A stretch of 64,000 nt of DNA from Chamaea fasciata (GCA_029207755.1 JARCOQ010000004.1:42216305-42280304); one strand, 5' to 3'. Counted from the first letter of the stretch, positions 48,561-60,420 are shown. Numbers and translations are program-made. Notes: generated by a model from the sequence alone, not told the origin.

Positions 48561-48807
48561 TGAGCTGCGGTGTGAACGTACGACTGGATAAATTTATCCC
48601 TTTGGAAGTTTATTCTTTTCCCCTCCGTTTTTTGTGTGCTCCGCAGTAGTGCTGCAGCTCTGGCTGAACCAGAAGCCGACGCTGTCGAGCACCGTTCTGT
48701 CCATGTTTTAAATCACGTTTTTTTCCAGAGGAAGCTTCTCCCGCCTCGTCCCGGCAGCGCGAGGGGACGCGGGGGGCGGGGCCGAACCAGGGTCCCGCCC
48801 CGCCCCT

Positions 48808-48832
48808 GTCACGTGCTGCAGCAATCACGTGA
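48808..48832 (+). promoter_or_regulatory. SNX24: Paired CACGTG (CLEAR/E-box-like) sites in the SNX24 promoter
   Basis: GTCACGTGCTG lies at 48808-48818 and TCACGTGA at 48825-48832, with 6 bp between them. These are the same two boxes in the same order and orientation as in the SNX2 promoter (11455-11490). Confidence 0.65.
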
Positions 48833-48843
48833 TAGGCGCGCAG

Positions 48844-48867
48844 ATGGCGGCGTTGTCGCCGCGCTGA
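48844..48867 (+). promoter_or_regulatory. Upstream ORF in the SNX24 leader (MAALSPR)
   Basis: ATG at 48844 opens a seven-codon frame that stops with TGA at 48865-48867, 11 nt before the SNX24 start codon. Its ATG lies in the YY1-like AGATGGCGGC element, with C at -3 (weak) and G at +4, so many ribosomes should scan past it. It matters only if transcription starts upstream of 48844. Confidence 0.6.
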
Positions 48868-48878
48868 GGGGACCCGGT

Positions 48879-48938
48879 ATGGAGGTTTTCATCCCGTCCT
48901 TTCGATACGAGGAGAGCGAGCTGGAGCGGGGATACACG
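48879..48938 (+). CDS. SNX24: Sorting nexin-24, coding exon 1 (gene continues beyond the window)
   Basis: It encodes the first 20 residues, MEVFIPSFRYEES and then ELERGYT, and ends in phase 0 at donor ACG|GTGAGG. Human SNX24 begins MEVYIPSFRYEESDLERGYT, two conservative changes away; SNX22, the closest relative, differs clearly. SNX24 is a small protein of about 169 residues made mostly of one PX domain that binds phosphoinositides on endosomal membranes; this exon supplies its first strand. The start has G at -3 and G at +4. The frame is open upstream to 48636, but the conserved Met is the expected start. Only exon 1 was found; the rest should lie past 64000. Confidence 0.93.
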
Positions 48939-49059
48939 GTGAGGTGCGCCGGGGCGGAGTACGCCCTCGCCTCGGGGTGGCCATATGCCGGCGGCGAGCG
49001 GGGGCTGCGCTGGGGCGCCGGGTGGCATCAGCGTGCCGGGGCCGTCCTGTCCTCCGTGC

Positions 49060-49350
49060 CCGGGCCACCCTCGACTTGCCCTGCCCAGTCTTGACCTGAC
49101 CAGCGCAGTCTGTCCTTACCCCGCCAGTCCTGTCCAGCTCTGCCCAGCCTTGCCCTATTCTCCCCGTCTCTGCCCTGCTCTTGCCCCGCCGTGCCCTCTC
49201 TAGCATTGCCATGTCTAATCCTGCCCTGTAGAACCATGCCAGCCCTGCTCTGTACACTCCAACCCTGTGCCCTCCTTGTCCAGCCCGGCCTTTCTACGGC
49301 CAGCCGTGCCCTGCCCAGCGCAGCCCATCCCTGCCCTGCCCCTCTCGGCA
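49060..49350 (+). repeat. C-rich decayed minisatellite
   Basis: Loose tandem units of the CCTGCCCTG/CCAGCCCTG type run over about 290 bp just inside SNX24 intron 1. The opposite strand is G-rich. Long Pro/Cys or Gly/Arg-rich ORFs in this stretch are artefacts of the repeat. Confidence 0.8.
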
Positions 49351-49519
49351 CAGGAGGGATGGAGGGATGGTCTAAGCCCGCCAGACACCTGCTGCCTCAC
49401 ACGAGCTCTGTTCTGCTGGGCAGCAGCGACAGTGGGTGGTGCGGCGTGACCAGCAAGGGAATAGAGGCATCTGCTCCCTCGCCACTCGACCCTGCGAAAT
49501 CCCGTGCAGCGCCAAACAC

Positions 49520-49890
49520 GGTGAAGGGGCTGGAGTATCTCTTGTGTGTGGAAAGGCTGTGAGAGCTGAAACTGCTCATCCTGGAGAAGAAAATGGGCAG
49601 GGGCATCTCTTCAATGTGTACAGATGGTCTGAATGGACAGAATGAGGGGGCCAGACTCTCTTTGTGTTGATGCCCAGTGACAGGAGAGGTGGCAGTGGGC
49701 AAACATCAGAACACAAGGGATGCCCTTTAAACATAAGACAAGACTGGTTTGTTATCATGAGGGTGGTCAAGCACTGGCATAGGTTCCCCAGAGGACTGTG
49801 AAGTCTCCATATTTGCAGGTTCTCAAAGCCTGCCTGGCCATTATCCTGGCTAACCAGCTGTATAGTTGACCCTCCTTGAACAGGCAGGTT
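49520..49890 (+). mobile_element. CR1 LINE fragment (3' region, sense)
   Basis: It contains CTGCTCATCCTGGAGAAGAA, a block with AGTGACAGGAGAGGTGGCAG, CACTGGCATAGGTTCCCCAG and CTCAAAGCCTGCCTGGCC, in the order of the CR1 3' region. It has diverged and lost the last terminal repeat units. Confidence 0.75.
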
Positions 49891-51239
49891 AGTCTGCACA
49901 GTTTTTAGAGGTTCTTTTTGTTCCTAGTAGTTTTTTCATCCCACAAAACTGTTGGACATTCACATGGTCCTGGGTGGAGAGAGGTGGACCAAAACCCAAG
50001 GTATTTGTCTGAAAGTGGATATTCAAAGCTTGCTTCTTTTATTAAATATATTAATTTAGTAGCTTAGAAAAAAAATTGAATCCTGTAGAACATTTGGAAG
50101 ATTAATCCATGTAGGCATGCTTCCATGAAGCAAATTCATCTTCTTTATGCTTAATGCTGTGTATTATTTGGTCCTCACTATAAGCAAGTGTTTGTAGGCC
50201 TTGTAAAAGATAAACCACTTCAGCTGTATTAATGTGGGAGTGTAGCAGCTTTAATATTTTTACCTCTTGGGTGAACTTAAACGTAAGTGACTCCCTACAA
50301 GATACCTCTGTGTTTTGGGGACTTGGCTTTAAAACATTTTGACTGAATGTGATTGAATGTGATTACAATAGCACAGACTCATCCCACCACATCCTAGTCG
50401 AGCATGTTAGTTGAAATGACAGGGTGTTTTCTAAGATGTTCATATTAAACAAATAGGATTTTTCAAAGTAATGTTTATTTTAGTATTTGCTTTTAATGAG
50501 TCTCTATTTCTTTAAATGTGAAGAGGAGTCCGTGACTCCTGCTATTTAGAGGATTTGGGTTTTTAAAATTTCATGTTAAAAATGAAATGTTAAGCGGTGT
50601 AAGCTTCAAAGAAATGAGAAACGAAACTATATGATTTGAGGAGGCTTCCAAGAAAATGATCCTGAGAGCGATGATGTTCTATTACAACACTGTTGATTGT
50701 TACATCATTTTTTGTCTCGAGTCATTTACTGGTGGTGAGACAGTCTCATGGATCTGAAAGTTGCTCTAGATCAGTAGATTTTGGTAGTTTTTCCTTCATG
50801 ATTATTTTGCCATTTTAGTCAGGTGAGGGGATTCTGTTCTGCATCCGATACGAAACATGATCAGACTTTATGCTGACCATGAAACTGAATGAGGAATTGT
50901 AGCTAAAGTTTGTCTGGGTCAGACAGGCTTGTAGGAGAAGATACGGAAAACTGTTCTGATAATAACATTGTGTCTTTCCTTTGTGTTTCAAAAGGCTTAT
51001 GGACTGTTCATGAGAAAGACTTTTGCCAGTGTAATTGCCAGTTTGTGATTATGTGAATAATTTGCATAAATATTGTTCCAAGTACAGAAATTCAAAGAGG
51101 TACACTATATGTCTTTCCAGCAAAACTGAGGTTAATGGAACGTTGCTCTGTACCAACTATGAAATTATACAGGCAATTCACTTTAAGTTAGTTTTCATCA
51201 TCAGCTTTAGAATGTTAGCATTTAAAACAGTTTGGTTTA

Positions 51240-52960
51240 AAGGTCAAAGAAGGTGTACTCCTGGTGAACACTACTGACAAACTAGTAACAAAGGACAAGA
51301 AAAGTAGCTGAGCTAGTAATTTTTTTTTTTTTCAGTCTTCACTTGCAGTCTCTTTCCCACAGTTCTCAAGTGGATGGACTGCAAGGCAGGGAATGAGGAA
51401 GTAAGTTTTAAGAGATGATAAGGGTCGTGAAAAACTTGAACACACCTAAGTCTATGGGTACTGACAAGATGCATGCCAGAGTTCTGAGGGGCTTGGCTGA
51501 TGTAATTGCCAAGCCACTCTCCTTGATATTTAAAAAGTCATGTGATATCCCAGGTGACTGGAAAAAAGAGTATCCATCTTTAAAGAGCATGGAAAGGAGG
51601 ACCTTTCAACCTACCAATTGGTCATACTCGCCTCCATGCCTGAGAAGATCATGGAACAGATCCACCTGAGCTCCTAGAAGCTCTGCTAAGGCACATAGAG
51701 GACAGGGAGGAAATCTGAGGCAACCAGCATGGCTGCATCAAGGATGAGTCCTGCCTGACCAGCCTGGTGGCCTACTGTGATGGAGTGGCTACATCAGTGC
51801 ATGAGGGAAGGACTACAGATGTCGTTTATCTGGACTTCAGTATGGCCTTTGACATGGTCCCCCACAACATCCTTCTCTCTAAATTGGAGAGAGATGGATT
51901 CTGCAGATCAGCTGTTAGATGGACAAGAATTTGTTGGATGGTCACATCCAGAGGGTAGTGAGTAGTCAATGGCCCAGAGTCCCAGTGGACATCAGTTGGA
52001 AGTGGTGCCCTCAGGGGGTCTGAACTGGGACCAGTGTTATTTAATATCTTCATTAATGACACAGACAAAAAGATTGAGTGCATCCTCAGCAAATTTGCAG
52101 GTGACACCAAGCTGAGTGGTGCGGTGACACTCCTGTAGACAGGGTGCCATCCAGAGAGGCCTGGATAAGCTCCAGAAATGTGTCTGTAGGGCCTTAATGA
52201 GATTCAAAAAGACCAAGTACAAGGTGCTACACGTGAGTTAGGACAAACCCTGTTACCATTCCAGGCTGGGAATGAAGGCACTGAGAGCAGCCCTGCTGGA
52301 AGGACTTGGGTTGCTGCTGGATGAGAGGCTGGACATGACCCAACCATGAGCACTCCCAGAAGGCCAAATGTGTCCTGGGCTGCACACAAAGCAGCGTGGG
52401 CAGCAGGGGAGGGAGGGGTTTCTGCCCCTCTGCTCTGCTCTGCTGAGACCCCACCTGGAAGGGGGGTACACATCCAGCTCTGGGGTCCCTAGCACAAGAA
52501 AGAGGAAGACTGTTGGAATCAGTCCAGAGAAGGGGCACAAAAAGTGGATCAGAGGTGAGGACCTCTGCTTTCCTCTTTCAGGGAGGAAAGGCTAAGAGAG
52601 CCTGGAGAAGAGAGGACTCTGGTGGTCCATTTTTGCAATAAACAGGGCTTTTAAGAAAGACAGGGACAGGCTTTTTAGTAGGTCTTTTTCAGTAGAACAA
52701 GGAAAGTGCTTTTAAACTAAAGGAGGGTAGATTCAGAGTAGACATAAGGAACAGTTTTTACAGTGAGGATAGTGAAACCCTGCACAGATTGCCCGGGGAG
52801 GTTTCAAATGGTCTATCCCTGGAAACGTTCAAGGCCAGTTTGGATGAGGCTCTCAGCAACCTGACCTAGATGAAGTTGTCCCTGCTTATTGCAGAAAGAG
52901 TGGGTTAGATGACCTTTAAAAGTCCCTTCCAATCTAAACTATTATGCAATTCTGTGGTCA
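51240..52960 (+). mobile_element. CR1 LINE copy with broken reverse transcriptase
   Basis: The longest CR1 remnant in the window, in sense orientation. It keeps recognisable reverse transcriptase pieces: a region encoding [19 protein letters not shown] near 51440 and the palm motif YLDFSMAFDMVPHNILLSKL at about 51827-51886. The frame is broken by stops and shifts and large parts of ORF2 are missing. The 3' part ends with AGATGACCTTTAAAAGTCCC and TATGCAATTCTGTGG, typical of CR1. It cannot encode active enzyme. Confidence 0.85.
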
Positions 52961-55377
52961 CAGAAGTACCACTTTACACAGTTGATCATTTTACTGTTGT
53001 CTTTCCCACAAATGCTAACTTGCTCAAAATTGAAGTGTTTTGTTGGAGTGGAGTAGCTGGAACAAGGAACTGTCGGAGATTATGCAATTTATAGCAGAAA
53101 AGGATGATGGAAGCAGATAGAAGTTTGCTGACCTGCTGACTGCCTACCAGCCCAGTCACATGCCAGTGGGTTACAGAGGGTGCCTCCTGCACTGTGGCTG
53201 CCAGCACTGCTGCAGACAAGCAGCAGTCAAGGATAGTTTTTTGAGAAGAGTGGTGATGGTTGTGCTAGCGTCTTTGCTAGAAACAGTGAGTGGTGACCTC
53301 CAGCATGAAATGAGAGACTGAAGGGAGAGTTGTTCCTCTCTATGGAGGCTTTGCATTGCAACCATAACATGCTTTCCTGACATCCCTGGGTTTCTGGTTC
53401 CTTATCTTCAGCAGAACAGAATCCAGTTCCCCTGGATACAGGCTGCTACTGTGTGTTCTTACTTCCTGGAAACAAAAGACATAAAAAGGATGTTTCTCCT
53501 TTTCTTTATGGGAATTCATTACTTACTTACTGCTTTGTTTTCAGCTTAAGCCTGTTGTTCCAGATTATTTCCTTCTTTTCCCTGAAATGGCTAGGCAGCA
53601 CTTGGAAAGTGGAATGGTCAGAGATCCATCAGTTCTGCAGAGAAGGTGTTAATGATTTGCTATAGAAAGTGGAAATTTCTCTCTAGCTTCAGAGGGAAAA
53701 CCGCAGTGCAATTAAGAAATAGAAAGGGGTGTCTTGACCAGAGATATAAAATATTAGGTGCATAAAAGATTAGAAAGAAAAATTAGGGAAAATCGTATGA
53801 GGCAATGCTTGAACTTGGGGTCTGTCAATAAAGTAAATGGGAAACACAGTTCTTTCAAAAGTATTTGTTTCCGGAGCCCAGCTTTTCTAAGGCACTGTTC
53901 CTCTGATATAAAATCTTAAAAGTCTTTTTTCCTCATCCCCCACACAAAAGAACCCAAACAAAAACCCCTGAGTAAACTTGCACTTGTTCGAGTTCTGTTT
54001 GGAGTATGCATAGAATGATGAAACTTAGAGTATGGGAAACGTCAGTTTTCTTGCTGGACAATTAAATTTCATTGTCAGTTTGAATTGATGACACTGGCTT
54101 CTAAACTATTGAGCCTGTGCTAATAAATGCAACAGTTGTTCATAATTTGGCAGTGAATGACCTTTAAATGTAGGCGCTTACTAAGGATGTCTCTAGAGAA
54201 CAATTCAACTTCAACATGACACTCACGTGTTCTTCTCGTCATTTAAATATGCTCCCTTTGTCAATAACAGAATAATAAGTACTAGTTAGATTTCTAATGT
54301 TGATTCAGATCCTAGGAAACTTACTGAATAAATTAGTGTACATTTGATTTATATTGACCAAAAAAATTTTACAGTGGTATATTGCAGGTCAAGGTGACAT
54401 ACATTTAAATGTGTTGTAGAGCAGAGGGCATACTTGACTGACACAAGTGCTTACTGCATTTTTAATTAACACTTCTTATACTACTCTCCAAATTGCTCCT
54501 GGAGTTGCAAATGTAGAAGCAAGATCTGACATGTAAGATCATAGAATAATGTGGGTTTTTTTAAAGTCTATTGGCTTTGCCTCCATAGAAGCAGCAGCTT
54601 AATTTCAGGAATGTACTTCTCTTTATGGAAGTATAGAACCACAAGGATCTCAAATTTGGTATATTTTATGTAATTTAGCATTCTTTGCTGTTGAAATAAA
54701 TGTACATAGAGTCAAAAAGGGGAGTTTTCAGTTGTTCTTCAGTGAAAACCTAAAATAAGCCACAATAGCAAGTTACAAAGGGGTAATATTTGTAAGTTTT
54801 TTGATTACAGAGTATCGAGGGAGTAATTAGGAGTTTATGTAAGAAGATTTCAAGGTATTACTGTTCTAGCCCTTTCTCTTTTCTAGACTGTGCAAACTTG
54901 GTAGTTTTAAAAAATCTGGACATATTTTGAGTGCCTTGAGTATGAAATCTGCCTGTGTGAAGTCTACTTGCTTATGAGTTGGGCTTTTGTAAGCTCACCA
55001 TGTATTAGCCTTGTGTCACAAGTACTGTTGAAATCAGTGACAGACTAGTTACTCCAAGTTCAAGGAAGTTAAATGGAAGTATTTGATCTATAAGATCTAA
55101 TTAGAGCTTTTTACAGTCTTAGTGTCTTCATAGAGGGTTTTGAAATGTTCTGGTTACTCAACAAGAGAGTCAGAGTGGGTCTGTACAGATGCATTTCTCT
55201 CCTACAGGGTTGGTGAAGACAATAAAAGATAATTTGGCAGGTGTCAGTGATTCTGCAATGTCAGAAAAATGCCATTTTGATCGTTTTTTTGGCGGGTTTG
55301 ATGTTCCAAAGAAGGTGCGTGTGTTAGAGGAGGAACAAGACTTTGTAATTTAAGCCAGATTGCTGTAACTAAAAATG

Positions 55378-55378
<1 letters not shown>

Positions 55379-55417
<39 letters not shown>
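55379..55417 (+). repeat. 39-nt T homopolymer
   Basis: An uninterrupted run of 39 T. It could be the poly(A) end of a minus-strand insertion on its right, but I see no polyadenylation signal or source gene there. Length in the assembly may be inexact. Confidence 0.9.
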
Positions 55418-55418
<1 letters not shown>

Positions 55419-55645
55419 TGAATAACTTGTGCATTTGTCAGCAGTGATGATTAAACTTCTTTCCTCCAGTCAGTTTTCCTATCTGATAGACTTTCTTAGT
55501 GATATGAAACTGACCACTTACTATGCAGTGGGAACTTGAAGAAACAAAGAAAGAATTTTGCAGTGCACACGATGGCAGCTAAGGCAGAAACTAGGAAAAG
55601 GTAAAACCTAGGTGAAAACTGGCTGAATTAGTACACAGCAATCAG

Positions 55646-55683
55646 TTAGAGCTGTCAGATTAGAGCTGTCAGTTAGAGCTGTC
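55646..55683 (+). repeat. Three-copy 13-14-bp tandem repeat
   Basis: TTAGAGCTGTCAG occurs at 55646, 55660 and 55673 (the last cut to 11 bp). It is a small local duplication with no assigned function. Confidence 0.85.
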
Positions 55684-56969
55684 TCCAAGTCAGATGGAGA
55701 CATATGGCTCCAGTGATCTCCAGTTGCTGGGCAATTGCTTGAAGGCCCCTGATTCACAGTCATGGAAGCTTATTGGAAAGGGCCATGTAAGATTTCTCTG
55801 AGAAGGAAATACCTTGTGCTTTATTTGTGATGGGAAGATCGACAGCTGAGTCGAGAAGCAGCAGCATGATTACTTCTATCAGTTTTCCATCTGAAAGAGC
55901 AAAAGTTTACACATTCTATCAGTACACTAGAACTGCAAAGTATGCATTACTCATTTGTCTCCCAGTATCTACTGGTTTGCAGTTTTAATGAGGAATTTTC
56001 ATTTTCAGAAAGATTGGACCTAGCAGGGCATTCAGACATGCATCACAATAAAGATATATTTGAATTCCATTGTATCTTTGAAAGGTATAGGTGATAAAAT
56101 TTTGTTAGTAATGTAATACTATCAGTGGAATTATTTCATCAGAGGATTCATGCTTAGCTGCTCCTAGTGATGTTTCCAGATAGCATCAAGTCAGGATAAT
56201 TGTAAAATCTTGTCCACAGAGATAGTCTTAAACATATGCACATTCTTCATTAGCCAGGAGTGAGAATGCACCAGGCTTTAAAATGCAACATGAGGGAAGA
56301 TGGAATAGATTTCTGCAACACACTTTTAATTGGTCTCTGAATTTTTTTAGCACCTGATGTAATTCATTCCAGGTTTAATGGATTATTAGATAATAGATTA
56401 TTATTATTGTTATGGCATTTATTAAGTTATCTTGGAATTTCACCATATGATACCTAAGAGCTGCCTCTGTGCAGAGTGCTTGGTAGGATAACTGGAGTGC
56501 TGCATTTGGGTACAGTGGAAATACTTGGTTTAGGTATGCGCCATGGAAGTGTGCTAATGGAATTTTTCAAGGCACCATATTCTGAATAGTCATGCTATCA
56601 GTAGCCATTATTTTTTTGTGTTCACAGGAATTATATGAGGACTTGTATCAACTTTTCATTTTCTATAAACCTGAATTTTTGTGGTTTAGGGATGACTAAA
56701 ATAGCATTTTGAAGAGCATTGTGTGAGGGAATTTTAAATATAAAACAGAAGTGTTGCTATTCCCTTTGAAAGTGTCATTGTATTTTTAATAGAAAATGAA
56801 AGGAGAACTGTATGTAGTCTGTCAATACACTTATTCTGAGGTGTCATGATGATAAGTCTTGCAGCTAGAGCAGAATACCCTCATGTGAACAGCCATTTAA
56901 AAATTACTCTTTCAGCCTATATATTGTGTTACAAATTTTGCATTTATAAACCAATAAATGTTGTAGGGT

Positions 56970-57010
56970 GTTTGTTTGTTTGTTTGTTTGTTTGTTTGTT
57001 TGTTTGTTTG
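56970..57010 (+). repeat. (GTTT)n microsatellite
   Basis: About ten uninterrupted GTTT units, likely polymorphic. The Leu/Phe/Val/Cys and Thr/Asn/Lys/Gln ORFs that run across it are repeat artefacts. Confidence 0.95.
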
Positions 57011-60000
57011 AAAGTATTTGGGGCACCACAGTCAGGCTTGGATACCTTCAGGAACTGAAATAAGATTAGACTAAAGGAGCATACCATGTTTAATGAGCAC
57101 CATGTCCATGCCAGGTTCAAAACAATATTTTTTTTCTCATTCCTCCTCTGTTGGTGCAGTGAGAGCTCCACCTCTCGTTCAGTAAAACCCTTGGTTCTAG
57201 AAGTGTATAAATAGGAAATCTGAGAAGATGATTTTGGATATTGAACTTGCCCTCAGTGTAGGGTACTGACTGTGGTAAATAATTTATGAGAAGTGACAGC
57301 CAAACCTCCATGGCAGCCTCCATCTAGTATATTATTTATTTAGATGTCACAGTGTTTGTGGGTCCCAGTTTAGTCCAGGGCCTCTATGAGACAGTTGTGG
57401 AATAGTGTACATGCTACACAGTTTCAAAAGTCACTCTTGAAAGGGGTTGCCTACACTTGATAATACTTGTTTCCTGATAAGATGCTGTGAAAAGCATTGC
57501 ATATCCAAAAATGTATTCTTATTATTTGAGTACTTAATTCTTTAATAGAGTGAAAAGAGTATAAAACTGCTGTGAAAGTCTTCTGTCCCACTAGGTTACC
57601 TTGAAAATGGTAAGATAAGAATTACCGATCTTCATTATTTTATTTACTATGTTTCTTGTCTCTCCTGTAATTGATTCACTTTTAAAAATTGGAACCCCTT
57701 TTTATACCAGAGCACAAGGTATTCATTGGCTGCAATATCTTCAGATTGGAAAATAATGAAATCTAAAGCTTTCCTTACAATCTTTTACAAAAAGAAACAA
57801 AGTCTTGATTAGTTAATGAAATAATCAGTTGTTCAGCAGCAAGTCTGCATTGATTACAATACACTGCTTTTATGAAAAAGAACCATATGTGTTGAGAAAT
57901 ACAGCTAGCTGCCTCTGCTTCTGGTTTTGCACAGGACTCTTTCTTTGTGTATAGATTCCCTTCTCTACTCTTTGTTGTGTAATCAAGCTCTTACCAGGAG
58001 CAGGACTCCTTGATCATGTGTCTTCCTTGCAGCTGAGCTCTGATGGTAATTGCAATCTGACTTCTTTGTTCTTTAAAGATATGGAGGGGGAAAAAAAAAA
58101 GGAGCATGTCGTGAGTTTAATAGTAAATTAATGGACTCGTAAATTTATGGTAATGTCAGGGAATGTACTAAAAATATTAGCTTTACTTTAAAGCCTTTTC
58201 TTCATGTGAAGAAATGGATATTCGGGAAAAAATGCACATCAACATTCGATTTGAAAGTTATGCCATTATAGAATCAGAAAACATATTAGTCTATTATTTT
58301 TCTGATTTGTTCCAAATGCTAAGAAACATTATCTCCTGTGATGACATATTTCCTAAAAGACTTCAAAAGTTGTAATTCTTACGAACAAGATTAAGAACAT
58401 TTAAAAACTGGTTTCTAGTTAGAGATTCATTCTCTCACTAAAAGCCAAAGACCTCCTTTCTGGGTTTATGTTCTAGTGAGGGAGCCTAAAAAGTCAGCAA
58501 TTACTGAAAACATCTATTTTTTGTGTTGAGTAGGAAATGCCAAAGGCCTTTCCTCTTGCTGAGTGCTCAGAATGTGGATGTGATTGTGTGATTGGTAGGA
58601 ATAGTGTCTTTGCACCATTACCTCTGACATGGTGACTAAAATGCTCAAGTAAATTCTGAAATATGGCTGAGTTTGGAGTGGAAATTTCTGTAATTTGTTT
58701 TGTTTTGGTGTTTGTTGTTTGTCTGAAGGGAGGGAGTTGTGCGTTTTGTTGGGTTTTTTTAATTTAAAATTTCCTTTTCATATTTGTCCTCTATCAAAAT
58801 CTGTTTCTAATTTTGGTTTTACCTTCCCTTGTCAGAAATGTTTCAGTATCAGACATCCAAGTTTTGCCATGAATTCCTATAGCCATCTGGGAACAGAGAG
58901 ACACGTATCTTTATGTGTGTTTTAAAACAATTCAGTAAGAACTTGATGAGAGTGTTTCAGACGGTAATTTTCTTCTCTCAAAAAACCCAGTCCTTGTGTT
59001 GGCTGAATTATAGGCCCAGTAGGAAAATATACTTTGTAAAAAGTTCAGCACTTGCAGCTAAGAAGTCTTTTAACATTTTATCTTTTGCTGTCTACTTGCT
59101 ACTATGTATTCTGGAAAATAAGGAGAGTATGGTAATGACTATCAGAAACAGTTTGAAGGTTCTTGTTAGAATAATTTTTTCTCTACATCCATTTAGTCTT
59201 CATATTTGAATTTTTCCTTTCCTGCTTTGTATCTAATTGCAGTTTGAGAAAACCACTAAACATAGTTTTAAGGGTGAAAAAACCTGGTATCATCTGGTTC
59301 ATAGTATAGAACTCTAAATTAAAAGAGTGATTTTTTTTTTTCTCTAACCAGTGGGAGAAAGAAGGAAATTTCTTCTGAAATAAATTGTTCTGTAAGCCAA
59401 GAAAATATGAGATTACTAGAAGTTAGTTACTTAAACCCTGAAAGTCACTTTTTTGTTGTTGTGGTTTTTTTCATTTTTATTTCTTTTTTGTTTTTTAATA
59501 AATTGTAAATGTTAGCATTACTCTTCTTGAATGCTGTGACTGGGATGATACCACTAGCACAAAACGTTCCTAAGTTACTAAGAATTAAAATAATAAGTTT
59601 TGTGAACTGATAAAGAAAGTGTTAGTTTTGAAGTGTGTTTGGTATCTAGGAAAGAAATGGTAACATGCTGCACGTACAAAGCTATTTTTTGCTACTAAAT
59701 TGTCAAAAATTGCTGATTTGAAAGGGTGTAAAAACCTGCTTAAAGTAATCACAGATACAGCTGTTATCTGTTATGGGCTAAGAACTTAATGCCCTGTTGC
59801 TCAAATGAGTTTTTACAATAACGAGATAGCTATATCACACTCCTAAGTGAAAAGCTCATGAACTTGCTTGCATGGTTATTTCCAACCTCCACTCTTTTAA
59901 CAAGATCCAAAGTTGTTGTTGCTTATAAAAGTAGAAATTGGACCTGATAAAAATGTTTAGTCTGCAGGGCTGTGTTTTATTTATCATATCACAAAAGAAC

Positions 60001-60124
60001 GATGTTTTGTTGCATCATGGTCAAAATAGAAGTGACCTTGCTTGTTCATGAGTGCTCAAAGCCTAGAGATAAGAGGCAAAGTAATAGAGTACAATAGAAA
60101 GAGTGTAGTGTAATTATTTGTGGC

Positions 60125-60420
60125 TTGTCAAGTGAAGCCATTTCAGGCCCCAGGCGATTCAAATCTGGGAACTCTGCACAATTCTGTACACTAACCAGCA
60201 TCAGAGAAATCTCACCCAGCTTCTCCGACAGTACTGAAATTGCATCAGTTTGTCATGCACTGAGCATGCCAGCTTCGCACAATATCATTTGCTTGCAAAT
60301 GGGCCTGGCCCCAACGCCCTGAGACACATTCTTTGGTATCTGACTCTTGGCCTGTGATTTGTCATGTCTCTAGTGCTATCGGCGTAAAGTAATTTTAATA
60401 GATCCTGATGGTTTGCTTGT
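60125..60420. promoter_or_regulatory. Candidate conserved non-coding element in SNX24 intron 1
   Basis: Non-repetitive sequence with higher GC and several retained CpGs (GGCGATTC, CTTCGCAC, CAACGCCC, ATCGGCGTAAAG) in AT-rich, CpG-poor intron. It contains a paired TTGCTTGCAAATGG and a homeobox-like AGTAATTTTAAT at the right end. An open frame of 65 codons crosses it but lacks splice sites at its ends. The call rests on composition alone. Confidence 0.3.

Larger units (their letters stand above)
48620..49040 (+). promoter_or_regulatory. SNX24: SNX24 CpG-island promoter
   Basis: A CG-rich block surrounding SNX24 exon 1. GC boxes lie at 48773-48782 (GGGGCGGGGC) and 48794-48806 (CCCGCCCCGCCCC), CACGTG boxes at 48810-48815 and 48826-48831, and a YY1-like CAGATGGCGGC at 48841-48851. 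I see no TATA box. The start of transcription is probably around 48800-48845. Confidence 0.85.

Noticed and set aside
48636..48878. Upstream in-frame extension of SNX24
   Set aside because: The frame is open, but the sequence is CpG-island promoter and the conserved SNX24 Met is at 48879.
51767..51958. Reverse transcriptase ORF as a host gene
   Set aside because: It is the palm-motif remnant of a 5'-truncated, frameshifted CR1 LINE and not an intact gene.
53028..53045. KIEV-encoding stretch considered as SNX24 exon 2
   Set aside because: Residues before and after do not match the expected VFKIEVL and RYSEFHALHKK, and no acceptor AG sits at the required phase. A similar chance match near 60030 was rejected for the same reasons.
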